From the NCBI RefSeq assembly GCF_002614725.1, contig NZ_MRZN01000009.1:22570-86569 (forward strand): 64,000 bases of DNA, read 5' to 3'. A program made the position numbers and the translations under genes. Of the stretch, positions 26,768-35,785 are shown in pieces (the first letter of the stretch is position 1; each line of letters starts with the position of its first letter). This DNA comes from Staphylococcus edaphicus (GTDB taxonomy: Bacteria > Bacillota > Bacilli > Staphylococcales > Staphylococcaceae). The notes beneath the pieces are model-generated. The model was not told the origin of the DNA, searched no databases, and was given only the letters and a program-made list of their open reading frames with translations.

Positions 26768-26979
26768 ACTTGCGTAACTCCTTTTTCAAACAATCTTGAC
26801 TTTAAATTTTATAATAAGTATAGCACAATACAAAAGCTATCATGTAGTTTATTTGCAGAACCATAATGCTCTTCAATGTAAGCTTTTGTAACACAAATTT
26901 GCTGTAGCTTTAGATTGAGTGTTAAATAAAAAGTGACAGTTATTTTTATTGTATTATATAAACAAAGGGTGAGCTTACT

Positions 26980-27471
26980 ATGATAAGACAAGCAACGAAA
27001 TCTGATTTACCAAATATTTTAAATATCTATAATGATGCTATTTTGAATACAACTGCAGTATACACATATACGCCACAGACACTTGAGTCTCGTGAAATTT
27101 GGTTTGAGCAAAAAGCAAAAAATAGCGAACCCATTTTTATTTATGAAATACACGGTGAAGCAGTTGCATTTGCCACATATGGCGCTTTCCGTGATTGGCC
27201 AGCCTATCAATACACAATTGAACATTCTATTTATGTAAACAAACTTCATAGAGGTAAAGGGATTGCATCACAATTACTTAAGAAAATTATAAATCATGTT
27301 CAAGATGAAGGCTATAAAACGTTGATTGCAGGTATTGATGCTACAAACGATGACAGCATTTATTTGCATAAAAAATTCAATTTCCAACATTCTGGAACTA
27401 TTCAAAATGCTGGCTATAAATTTGATAAATGGTTAGACCTTGCCTTCTATCAATTAGATTTAAGTAAATAA
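26980..27471 (+). CDS. Pat-type GNAT (phosphinothricin/methionine sulfoximine acetyltransferase family)
   Basis: A 163-residue acetyltransferase. RQATKSDLPNILNIYNDAI and the middle GAFRDWPAYQYTIEHSIYV are typical of the Pat/MddA/YwnH group, LHRGKGIASQLLKKIIN is the acetyl-CoA loop and DATNDDSIYLHKKFNFQ the end of the fold. Family members acetylate glutamine analogues such as methionine sulfoximine. ATG 26980 follows AAAGGGTGAG. Confidence 0.85.
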   Translation: MIRQATKSDLPNILNIYNDAILNTTAVYTYTPQTLESREIWFEQKAKNSEPIFIYEIHGEAVAFATYGAFRDWPAYQYTIEHSIYVNKLHRGKGIASQLLKKIINHVQDEGYKTLIAGIDATNDDSIYLHKKFNFQHSGTIQNAGYKFDKWLDLAFYQLDLSK

Positions 27472-27578
27472 ACACAAGTTAATATTTTATAATCTATACC
27501 GACACGTTACTTCAAACGTTTAAAACTGCACCATAGTGGTAGATAATAATGTATATAGATACTAAAAGGAGTGTTTGC

Positions 27579-28748
27579 ATGTCAGTATTATCTAATGAAA
27601 CGCGTGTGAAAATATTAGCCGATTTGATTGAAATTCAATCAATCAACGAAAAAGAGTTAGATGTTGCACATTATTTGCAAAAGTTATTTGAACAGTATGG
27701 CATTCATTCAGAAATTTTAAAATTAGATGGTGAAACTTCGCGTGCTAACTTGGTAGCTGAAGTTGGTAACGGCAAGCCTGTTGTTGGTGTTTCAGGACAT
27801 ATGGACGTTGTTACAACAGGTGATACTGATCAATGGAACTATGATCCATTTAAATTAACAGAAGATGATCAGGGCAGATTGCATGGACGTGGCTCTGCTG
27901 ATATGAAATCCGGATTAGCAGCATTAGCCATTAGTTTAATAGAAATACAGGCAGCTGGTACTTTAAATCAAGGTACCATTCGTTTCATGGCAACTGCTGG
28001 TGAAGAAGTAACAAGTAATGGCGCCGCACTTTTACATGAAAAAGGTTATATGGACGATGTCGAAGCTTTATTAATTGCCGAACCTTCTCAGGATGGTATT
28101 GTTTATACTCACAAGGGTACAATGGATATTCAAGTGACTTCAAAAGGTAAATCTGCGCATAGTTCAATGCCAGAATTAGGATTTAATGCGATAAACCCAC
28201 TTGTTGATTTTATTCATTATTTAAATGTTGAGTATAGTAAAGTTGATGTAAGTAGTGAACTTTTAGGTACACCTACAATGAACTCAACCATTATCAACGG
28301 TGGTGATCAAGTCAATTCTATTCCCGAGTACGCAGAATCATTATTTAATATGCGCACCATTCCAGCATTTGATAATAAGAAATTCGAAGCACTTTTTAAT
28401 AGTATAAAAGAAAAAGTTGAAAAAGACGATAATGGTAGCATTACTGTTAATCCTTATGTTAATCGTGATCCTGTATACACTACAGGTGATAATGCCTTCC
28501 TTAAATTAGCGAAATCTTTAGGTGATGAATACTTTAACAGAGATTTGGATGTTACGTCATCAACAGCGACTACGGATGCATCTTATTTAATGAAAGATAA
28601 AGGGGACGACTTCTCATTTGTAATGTATGGACCAGGTGAAACAGGCCAAGCACATCAAGTCGATGAATATGTTTATAAAGATACTTATTTAACTTTCATA
28701 GACCTTTATACTCAAATGCTCCCACAATATTTAAATGATTTTAAATAG
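27579..28748 (+). CDS. M20 metallopeptidase (ArgE/DapE family), copy 1
   Basis: A 389-residue zinc hydrolase from ATG 27579 (SD AAAAGGAGTG). VSGHMDVVTTGD has the first zinc histidine, GRGSADMKSGLAAL the bridging aspartate, ATAGEEVTSNGA the catalytic glutamate, and GPGETGQAHQVDEY the last histidine. This group is often named succinyl-diaminopimelate desuccinylase or acetylornithine deacetylase, but sequence alone does not fix the substrate. A close paralogue lies at 53635. No lysine or arginine genes are adjacent, so a salvage peptidase or deacylase role is as likely. Confidence 0.85.
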   Translation: MSVLSNETRVKILADLIEIQSINEKELDVAHYLQKLFEQYGIHSEILKLDGETSRANLVAEVGNGKPVVGVSGHMDVVTTGDTDQWNYDPFKLTEDDQGRLHGRGSADMKSGLAALAISLIEIQAAGTLNQGTIRFMATAGEEVTSNGAALLHEKGYMDDVEALLIAEPSQDGIVYTHKGTMDIQVTSKGKSAHSSMPELGFNAINPLVDFIHYLNVEYSKVDVSSELLGTPTMNSTIINGGDQVNSIPEYAESLFNMRTIPAFDNKKFEALFNSIKEKVEKDDNGSITVNPYVNRDPVYTTGDNAFLKLAKSLGDEYFNRDLDVTSSTATTDASYLMKDKGDDFSFVMYGPGETGQAHQVDEYVYKDTYLTFIDLYTQMLPQYLNDFK

Positions 28749-28798
28749 TAAACCTTCATTGTGAAATCGTTGTTTAATAAAGTAGTATTTAAAGCAAT

Positions 28799-28840
28799 AA
28801 CGAAAGAGTCCAAGACATTTTTGTCTGGACTCTTTTCGTT
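28799..28840. terminator. Terminator after M20 peptidase copy 1
   Basis: AACGAAAGAGTCCAAGACA and TGTCTGGACTCTTTTCGTT form an almost perfect stem with a short loop. Confidence 0.85.
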
Positions 28841-28920
28841 ATTTGAATGATATTATTACTTCTTAACACGCTAATAATTTATTTAATTTCTGCTAATCTT
28901 CATAACAAAATACCAATTGA

Positions 28921-29595
28921 CTACTTATTCATTTCTACCCATTTTACTAACTCATTTAAGTTACTAACGGTCATCGTAGGTGCTTGTCCATTATTATCAA
29001 ATTGCATTTTGCGACGGTTTACCCACACAGTATCAAACCCAAAATTAGCCGCGCCTGTCACATCCCATGAATTAGAAGAAACATATAATACCTCCGACCT
29101 ATTCACATGATAGTAATCTAAAATCAATGCGTAACTTGCAGGACTTGGCTTATACTGTTTAATTTCATCTACACTCATAACCGTATCAATATCATCACTA
29201 ATCTTTGAATTATCAACTAACGGCATTAACATACTATCATTGCCATTCGATAGTACACCTATCTCTAAATTTTTAGCTTTTAAATCTGAAAATACTCTTG
29301 GTATTTCTTTAAAATAATCTAAATCTAAAAAGGCATCAAACAATTGATTGATATCTTCTCTATTATATTGAATTTTATGTTTGTCTAAGGTAAAGCGTAA
29401 TGCATCTTTAGTTAAAATATCAAAAGTGATATAACGTTGCATTATTTGTTTTAAAAACATGTGTTGCAATTGTGTTTTCCGCCATAACTGCGAAATAGAG
29501 GAGGCTTGCGTTTCATCAAATTGATTCAGCCGTTTTTCAAGTGATGACATATCAAAAATAGTTCCATACACATCAAAAATAATAGCTTTATACAT
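28921..29595 (-). CDS. HAD-type 2-haloacid dehalogenase-like hydrolase
   Basis: A 224-residue type II haloacid-dehalogenase-like protein starting at ATG 29595 (SD AAAGGGTGG). AIIFDVYGTIFD carries the nucleophilic aspartate, VLSNGNDSML motif II, KQYKPSPASYALIL the lysine and VSSNSWDVTGAANFGFDTVWV the end motif typical of L-2-haloacid dehalogenases. The real substrate may be a phosphate ester; family naming is not proof of dehalogenation. Confidence 0.8.
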   Translation of the reverse strand: MYKAIIFDVYGTIFDMSSLEKRLNQFDETQASSISQLWRKTQLQHMFLKQIMQRYITFDILTKDALRFTLDKHKIQYNREDINQLFDAFLDLDYFKEIPRVFSDLKAKNLEIGVLSNGNDSMLMPLVDNSKISDDIDTVMSVDEIKQYKPSPASYALILDYYHVNRSEVLYVSSNSWDVTGAANFGFDTVWVNRRKMQFDNNGQAPTMTVSNLNELVKWVEMNK

Positions 29596-29857
29596 GTTTA
29601 ACCACCCTTTCATCGATCAACAGACTTATTTACACTTTAGCACCAAATTGATAAATCGAAACAGTATTTACTTAAATTCTATGTTTTATTACTAAACCTT
29701 TATTTTTTTGATTTGTTTGATTCTAGCATTTATCATATTTATACGCATGACATAAATAACTTAAAGCATCTAATTGTTAATTTTGTGTAAAATCACATTT
29801 TTAGCATTATTTGAATAAAAAGCGGTTATAGAATACTAAGAGAGGAGGCTGGTTGTT

Positions 29858-30121
29858 ATGAAAAAGGTATTTTTAATTGATTTATTAAACCTGTTTTTCA
29901 TTGCACTCGGTTATTTCATGCTAATTACAATCCTTCTATTTTCTTTCGACTTATTTGAAATTAAAACAACCGGTTCCGTATTTCTAGTCACACTTAGTCA
30001 AATGACCTTTATTAATATATTTAATCATTCAATATTTAACGGATTATTCACTTTATTTTTAGCTATTTCATTCATACTCTTCATATATAAATCAATTGAT
30101 TTATATATGCAGCGTAGGTAA
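29858..30121 (+). CDS. Small two-segment membrane protein, unknown
   Basis: An 87-residue protein with a good ribosome site (GAGAGGAGG, about 10 bases before ATG 29858). Residues 5-30 and 58-78 are strongly hydrophobic, with a short loop rich in phenylalanine and threonine and a basic end (YMQRR). I do not recognise a family. Two membrane segments and the strong SD support a real gene; neighbours give no hint of function. Confidence 0.6.
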   Translation: MKKVFLIDLLNLFFIALGYFMLITILLFSFDLFEIKTTGSVFLVTLSQMTFINIFNHSIFNGLFTLFLAISFILFIYKSIDLYMQRR

Positions 30122-30468
30122 ACTGAAATTTCCCCTTATCATTATCTTGGTATAAAATATTTCATTACAACAATTAAAATTTATCACAATATTACTTCTG
30201 TTTCCTTTAAATAGAATTTAATTTTATGTTGTAAAAATACATTTATAGTTATATAATATTTATATAGAATGCATGTGCTTATATATCTAGGCTTGTATTG
30301 TGCCGTTAATCACCATAGTTATATTCCATTCCCAGAATTAAACTTTATGCACCCATTTTAATTTATGATATAAAGCAGCATTCTTGAAAAAATGTGCGTT
30401 TGCTTTATCGTACATTAAAAAAGAGAACTAAAGTCACATTCAGGCTACGACTTTAGTTCTTCTTTAAT
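30122..30468. terminator. Intergenic region with terminator of the pentitol operon
   Basis: About 350 AT-rich bases hold no gene. At the end, AGAACTAAAGTC (30424-30435) pairs with GACTTTAGTTCT (30449-30460) beside A and T runs; it lies right after the stop of the minus-strand dehydrogenase gene and is its terminator. Nothing else was recognised. Confidence 0.75.
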
Positions 30469-31539
30469 TTATTCTGGTTTACCATTCGGATAAACCATGA
30501 CTTTTAATGAACCACTTTTATTCGTTCTCGCTTGTTCCATGGCTTCTTTCGCTTGATTTAAATCATAAGTGTCAGTGAACATCGTTTTTAAATCTGCCGT
30601 AGTAGAAGTAAGCATTTCGATCCCCATATTATAAGTATTCGCATATCTAAATATACCCACGATATTAATTTCATGATTTGCTATAAAAGGAATATTCAGC
30701 TCAATATTTTCTTGTTGAGGTAAACCAACAATAGCCAATGTGCCACCATTATTTAAGACAGATAGCGCATTTTGCAGCGCTGTAGGATTACCAGCAGTTT
30801 CAAACGCATAATGTGCGCCTTTGCCTTCTGTAATTTCATCAATGCGTTCAGATACATCTTCTTCTTTAATATTAATTGCATGTGTTGCGCCTAATTTCAG
30901 TGCCTCATCTAAACGAATTTTTTCGAGATCCGACACAATAATTTTAGTAGCTCCAAATGCTTTCGCTGCTACTACTGCCATGAGTCCTACAGGCCCCATG
31001 CCCATAATAACAATCGTTGATCCTGGTTGTACACTTGCCCTTTTACATGCCTGAATGCCTACTGAAAATGGTTCATTAAGCGTTGCCTCCTCATATGATA
31101 AAGCATCCGGTATATGGAATAAAAAGCCTTCAGGATGGCTAATATATTGACTAAAGGCGCCATCTATTGGGGGCGTTGCCAGGAAGCTTACATCTGGACA
31201 TAAGTTGTATTGCCCTGACTTACAATACTCACATTCTCCACAAGGTATGCCAGATTCGATAGCTACTCTATCCCCTACTTTAAAGTTTGTTACCTCACTT
31301 CCAATAGCTGCTACTATACCTGAACATTCATGCCCTAGAATCAATGGCTTTTCAACAACAAATTCTCCAACGCGACCGTGCTCATAATAATGTACATCGG
31401 AACCACACACACCTACTGCCATTACTTTAACCAGCACATCTGTTGCTCCTATTTGTGGTACCTTAACTTCTCTAATTTCCATATCTAATGGTTTGTTTAA
31501 CAATGAAATGTTCATCGTTTCTGGAACTTTATTTGTCAT
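30469..31539 (-). CDS. Zinc-dependent polyol dehydrogenase (xylitol/sorbitol/arabitol type)
   Basis: A 356-residue medium-chain dehydrogenase. VGVCGSDVHYYEHG gives the catalytic zinc cysteine, LGHECSGIV the histidine and glutamate, CGECEYCKSGQYNLC the structural zinc site, and VIMGMGPVGLMAV the NAD site, with DLEKIR after it suggesting NAD rather than NADP. The closest groups oxidise xylitol or sorbitol at C2. Followed by xylulokinase and a polyol permease, its product is probably D-xylulose, so xylitol or D-arabitol is the likely substrate. Last gene of a three-gene operon, 18 bases after xylB. Confidence 0.85.
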   Translation of the reverse strand: MTNKVPETMNISLLNKPLDMEIREVKVPQIGATDVLVKVMAVGVCGSDVHYYEHGRVGEFVVEKPLILGHECSGIVAAIGSEVTNFKVGDRVAIESGIPCGECEYCKSGQYNLCPDVSFLATPPIDGAFSQYISHPEGFLFHIPDALSYEEATLNEPFSVGIQACKRASVQPGSTIVIMGMGPVGLMAVVAAKAFGATKIIVSDLEKIRLDEALKLGATHAINIKEEDVSERIDEITEGKGAHYAFETAGNPTALQNALSVLNNGGTLAIVGLPQQENIELNIPFIANHEINIVGIFRYANTYNMGIEMLTSTTADLKTMFTDTYDLNQAKEAMEQARTNKSGSLKVMVYPNGKPE

Positions 31540-31557
31540 AATAGTATTCCTCCTATA

Positions 31558-33042
31558 TTATTTAATATTTAATAATTGTTGTGTTAACGTCTGTGTTTGG
31601 CTATATACTTGTTGATAGACATTAAAATACTGTCCAAATGTCTTGTGATTTTCTAAATTCGGATAATATGTCTTATCATATTTAATAAATGCGTCTACAA
31701 ATGCTTCCATGGATTCAAACCACCCTAAGCCATAAGCTGCAAGCATTGCTGCACCCATACTTGGTCCCTCTTCATATTTCAATGTTGTGACTTCTGTATT
31801 AAAAACATCTGCTTGAAGTTGTAACCAAAAGCTATTTTTAGCTCCGCCACCTATTGAAATCATGCGCTTATTTTCAGTATGTGATTGTGACATATATTGA
31901 TAAGATTCATAGAGTGAATATGTAATCCCTTCAATAGTCGCTCGTGCAATATCTGCTTTGGTTGTACTACGATTTAAACCAATAAAGCTACCTCGAATAA
32001 AAGCATCTCCATGAGGTGTACGCTCACCTTGTAAATATGGAGTGAATAACAAACCGTTTGCTCCAATTTCAGAATTTGATGCTTGTTGCACAATATCGTC
32101 AAATGACGCGTCATCAAAAAATGTCTGTTTCAACCAATTCAAACTATCTCCAGCACTAAGCGTGACACCCATTGTATATGTCATGTTGGATAAAGCATGA
32201 TTAAAATAATGTATATTATTTCCTAAATCATTTTCTTTACCTTGCATACATGTTAATACAACACCAGAGGTGCCTATACTGCACAATGTTTGCGTTTCAT
32301 TAATGACCCCTGCGCCTAAAGCACCACAAGCATTATCTGCGCCTCCAGCAAAAACACAAACATCATTTTCAAGTTCTAATGACGCTTTTACATCTTCTGT
32401 AAAATTTCCTACATACTCATGTGAATCCATTAATTTCGGATAAATATTTCCTAATGATAATTCAGCACCAACACTTTTATCCCACTGTTTTGTATCTGGA
32501 TTAAGTAATAGTGTGCCTGCAGCATCACTGTATTCCATTGAAATATCACCGGTCATTTTGTATCTAACGTAATCTTTAGGAAGTAAAAAAACACTTAATT
32601 CTTGCCAATGTTTTGGCTCGTTTTGCTGTAACCACAATAATTTAGGTAATGTAAAACCTTCTAATATTGGATTTTCTAACAATGTATCTCCAAAGTGGTT
32701 TTTGATTAACTGGCATTGTTCTGTCGTTCTGGTATCATTCCACAAAATAGCATTTCTAATAGGTTCACCTTGTTTGTCTAATGCAACTAATCCGTGCATT
32801 TGACCAGAAAATGATGCACCAGATATATGTTTATTTTTCATTTCTTCAGATTTAATCAGTGTTTTTATACTTTCTTTAACAGCGTTAACCCATGACTCTG
32901 GATCTTGTTCGTTATATCCAGGTTTGGGTTGAATCAATGTCAGTGGTTCACTTGTCTGTCCTATTACTTCGCCACATTGATTAACAGCGATTGTTTTAAC
33001 TGCACTTGTACCTAAATCAATGCCTAGAACGACGTCTTCCAT
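31558..33042 (-). CDS. xylB: Xylulokinase
   Basis: A 494-residue FGGY-family kinase. LGIDLGTSAVKTIAVNQ is the phosphate-1 motif, GASFSGQMHGLVALDKQG and NAILWNDTRTTEQC match the xylulose-binding part of XylB, and SIGGGAKNSFWLQLQADVFN is the FGGY/adenosine region. It phosphorylates D-xylulose to xylulose-5-phosphate for the pentose phosphate path. It lies between the permease (20 bases upstream) and the dehydrogenase, so the operon reads permease-kinase-dehydrogenase. Confidence 0.92.
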   Translation of the reverse strand: MEDVVLGIDLGTSAVKTIAVNQCGEVIGQTSEPLTLIQPKPGYNEQDPESWVNAVKESIKTLIKSEEMKNKHISGASFSGQMHGLVALDKQGEPIRNAILWNDTRTTEQCQLIKNHFGDTLLENPILEGFTLPKLLWLQQNEPKHWQELSVFLLPKDYVRYKMTGDISMEYSDAAGTLLLNPDTKQWDKSVGAELSLGNIYPKLMDSHEYVGNFTEDVKASLELENDVCVFAGGADNACGALGAGVINETQTLCSIGTSGVVLTCMQGKENDLGNNIHYFNHALSNMTYTMGVTLSAGDSLNWLKQTFFDDASFDDIVQQASNSEIGANGLLFTPYLQGERTPHGDAFIRGSFIGLNRSTTKADIARATIEGITYSLYESYQYMSQSHTENKRMISIGGGAKNSFWLQLQADVFNTEVTTLKYEEGPSMGAAMLAAYGLGWFESMEAFVDAFIKYDKTYYPNLENHKTFGQYFNVYQQVYSQTQTLTQQLLNIK

Positions 33043-33062
33043 TTATATCATTCCTTCACTCA

Positions 33063-34352
33063 TTAGTATTGTGTTTGTGTATTTGTTTCAGTTACGCTAT
33101 AAACCTCTATACCCGGCTGACGCACTTTTATAAAGTAAGTTATCACTGCCCCTATAAAATAACAAATTGCAAAAGCCCAAACGACACCAACTTCATTAAA
33201 AATGGGTAGAATTAACGTAGCCATCGCTGGCGCAACAAAATTACTTAAACCTGCTGCTAAATTATGTGACGATAAAGTAGCACCGATATGATTTGGTTCC
33301 AACGCTGTAAAGATTGCAAAAATAGGTACGAAAGCTGACTGCGTAATACCAAATAATATTGCACATAGCGTTGCAATAGCAAATACATCTCCACTTAGCA
33401 CAGGTAAATAATAGAAAAGCAATGTCGTTACGCCACAGCCGATACAACCAAATAACATGACTTGGCGTTTCCAACCGATTTTATCTGCTATCACGCCCCA
33501 AACAATATCACCTATTATACAAGTAATGTGCATTGTTCCCCATATCCATAACCATTGTTGCATTGAAAAACCAATTATTTCTGTAAATAATACGGGAAAG
33601 ATGACGACTAAACCAAATAAAGATAGTTGATTAATAATTCTTACTAAAAACACTTTAATAATATCTGGATTCTTGTAGACTATGCTCACTTCTTTAAGTA
33701 CTTTTCCATATCTTTCTTTAATTGGCATATCTGCGTTCGGTTTGATATTTCTCTTACTTACTACATAAAATGCAATTATGCCACCTAGCGCAATCCATAT
33801 CACCGACATCCAAAGTGTTCCCATAAACCCTATATGTGGAATAGTATAGCTAGGTAGATAGGTACCGATAACCCCCATACCGACTGAAAACATTGCCCAG
33901 AACCAACCTATTGCGGTTGCTAAACGCGCTTTATCTGTGATATATGTCACCCAAACTAAAAATCCATAAAGAAATAAAGGATAACCTAGCCCTCTAATTC
34001 CATACATGAGAATCATCATATTGTAATTTTCCATACCAAGTCCAAAGACTAAAAATAATATATGGAATACTAACCAAATACTAGTACCTAACACCATAAC
34101 CTTTCTTGGTCCATATACATCTGCTAATACTGCGGCTAACCACGAACCTACAACCACCATAACGCCATACACTGTAAATACTAATGATGCTTGACTACTT
34201 GAGAATCCTAAATCAACAATGTTTTTGGATAAAAATGCTTGTTCTATCCCATCACCCGTCATAAAAATAAAGATTGCAATAAGTGCTGCAAAAATTATTT
34301 TTGGTATCCCCATCCAAGTACTTTCATTCTTCTTACTAAGCGAATCTTTCAA
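33063..34352 (-). CDS. MFS polyol permease (RbtT/DalT type)
   Basis: A 429-residue major facilitator with 12 membrane segments. GVMVVVGSWLAAVLADVYGP and RKVMVLGTSIWLVFH form the loop 2-3 signature, and MYGIRGLGYPLFLYGFLVWV is typical of the ribitol/arabitol permease group. First gene of the pentitol operon, it should import the polyol by proton symport. A LacI-type palindrome lies 35-50 bases before its start. Confidence 0.85.
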   Translation of the reverse strand: MKDSLSKKNESTWMGIPKIIFAALIAIFIFMTGDGIEQAFLSKNIVDLGFSSSQASLVFTVYGVMVVVGSWLAAVLADVYGPRKVMVLGTSIWLVFHILFLVFGLGMENYNMMILMYGIRGLGYPLFLYGFLVWVTYITDKARLATAIGWFWAMFSVGMGVIGTYLPSYTIPHIGFMGTLWMSVIWIALGGIIAFYVVSKRNIKPNADMPIKERYGKVLKEVSIVYKNPDIIKVFLVRIINQLSLFGLVVIFPVLFTEIIGFSMQQWLWIWGTMHITCIIGDIVWGVIADKIGWKRQVMLFGCIGCGVTTLLFYYLPVLSGDVFAIATLCAILFGITQSAFVPIFAIFTALEPNHIGATLSSHNLAAGLSNFVAPAMATLILPIFNEVGVVWAFAICYFIGAVITYFIKVRQPGIEVYSVTETNTQTQY

Positions 34353-34386
34353 ATTTATTTCCCCCTTTAAAATTTTAACAACCTAC

Positions 34387-34402
34387 ACTTAAACGTTTAA
34401 GT
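34387..34402. promoter_or_regulatory. LacI-type operator of the pentitol operon
   Basis: ACTTAAACGTTTAAGT is a perfect 16-base palindrome with the central CG typical of LacI/GalR sites, in the region before the permease gene. The same core recurs at 35460-35475 in front of the regulator gene. Confidence 0.8.
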
Positions 34403-34437
34403 TTTATTTAATAAAAATCCACGCTTTCTGGATTTTA

Positions 34438-35451
34438 TTAGTTATTAAAAGTACATGATTCACGAATTATCAATTTCGTAGATAACTTGACCGATTGCAC
34501 CTGTTCACCTTGTATAAGCTTGTAAATCATTTTAGCAGCAGCCTGCCCTATTTCTTTAACTGGTTGAGATATAACAGTTAATTTAGGTGTATAAATTTCA
34601 TTCCAATAGCTATCGTCAAAGCCTACAATAATCACATCTCTTTTAATTACTTTCGCGCTTTCATTGATAGCTTGTAAAGCGCCTAGTAATAATAAATGAT
34701 TCGTAGCAACAATTCCGTCAATACCTTTTTTCAGTATTTTCTGTGTAGCTTCATAACCACTTTTTATTTGAGCATTTGTACCTAGTTGCCGATTACTGTA
34801 ATAAATGCTTGTTTCATCAAGGGGCACATTAAATTCCAAACAGGCGCTTTCATAGCCCTTTTTTCTTCCAATGGTCGTGCTTATATCAGGATTAGCGAGT
34901 AATAAACCCACCTCTTTGCAATTGCTTTCTAATACTCTTTTTGTCGCAATATACGCAGCTTCCTGGTTATCTACTGATATAGAAGGTAAACTTGTTGCTT
35001 CAAGTTCTCTGTCCAATGTCATGATTGGTATCTTCAACCATTCAGAATTTATATGAAATTTTGATTTTACAGGAACAAGTATAATAGCGCTTACATTTTG
35101 TGACACAAATGTTTCGATTAATTCTCGTTGTTTGTCTTCACTTTCTTCTGAAGATGCTACCGCAACATGTAAGTGCTGTTTTTGGCATTCATGATTTATC
35201 TCCGTAAGCACTTCTGTAAAAAAGGGATTTTGATCCGGAACAATAAATGCAATAATATTGGACCGCCCTGTCTTTAATCCTCTAGCAAATTGATTAGGTT
35301 CATAATTCAAGGTTTCTATTGCCTTAAGCACTTTATCTTTGGTCTTATCACTTAATTCTGTACTTTTATGGTTTAATACATTAGATACTGTGGCAATTGA
35401 AACACCTGCCACAGTAGCTACGTCATGCAAAGTTGGTTTATTCTTTTTCAT
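34438..35451 (-). CDS. LacI-family regulator of pentitol operon
   Basis: A 337-residue regulator starting at ATG 35451 (MKKNKPTLHD), with AAGGTGG five bases before it. Residues 5-30 (TLHDVATVAGVSIATVSNVL) are the helix-turn-helix, and the hinge LNYEPNQFARGLKTGR leads to a periplasmic-binding-like ligand domain. It is divergent from nothing nearby and lies upstream of the pentitol operon in the same direction. The palindrome at 35460 touches its ribosome site, so it should repress itself as well as the operon, with the polyol or a phosphate derivative as inducer. Confidence 0.88.
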   Translation of the reverse strand: MKKNKPTLHDVATVAGVSIATVSNVLNHKSTELSDKTKDKVLKAIETLNYEPNQFARGLKTGRSNIIAFIVPDQNPFFTEVLTEINHECQKQHLHVAVASSEESEDKQRELIETFVSQNVSAIILVPVKSKFHINSEWLKIPIMTLDRELEATSLPSISVDNQEAAYIATKRVLESNCKEVGLLLANPDISTTIGRKKGYESACLEFNVPLDETSIYYSNRQLGTNAQIKSGYEATQKILKKGIDGIVATNHLLLLGALQAINESAKVIKRDVIIVGFDDSYWNEIYTPKLTVISQPVKEIGQAAAKMIYKLIQGEQVQSVKLSTKLIIRESCTFNN

Positions 35452-35459
35452 CTTTTCCA

Positions 35460-35475
35460 CCTTAAACGTTTAAGT
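35460..35475. promoter_or_regulatory. LacI-type operator at the regulator gene
   Basis: CCTTAAACGTTTAAGT shares the CTTAAACGTTTAAG core with the site at 34387. It lies immediately before the AAGGTGG ribosome site of the regulator gene, a position for autorepression. Confidence 0.75.
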
Positions 35476-35532
35476 TTTTCTTTATAATTTGACAAGTCAA
35501 TGTGTACATTATAAGAACTATTGCACATTTTT

Positions 35533-35546
35533 GCAAGCGCTACCAA
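35533..35546. promoter_or_regulatory. cre-like site upstream of the pentitol regulator
   Basis: TGCAAGCGCTACCA matches the CcpA consensus TGWAANCGNTNWCA in 12 of 14 positions. It lies in the region between the regulator gene and the divergent AraC gene, so glucose control of either is possible. Confidence 0.4.
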
Positions 35547-35785
35547 TTAAGTATGTAATATTTTCTCCATCTATATTTTTCTAACCTCTTTTTATTAATC
35601 CACCATAGCTACTTTTTAATCATCCTCGTCAAAAATTAAATTAAAATTAATTTTTGACCTTATTAATTATTTTAAATAGTCATTTTATTAATAAACATAG
35701 ATATTCAACCTTTTTAAACAATGAAGTTGTACAATAATATTATTATATAAAGCAATCGTTGCTTATCTATGCAAAGGTGATATTT

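Noticed and set aside
27511..27526. TTCAAACGTTTAAAA, similar to the pentitol LacI-type operator
   Set aside because: Only the AAACGTTT core matches; the flanks are not symmetric and the downstream M20 gene has no link to pentitols.
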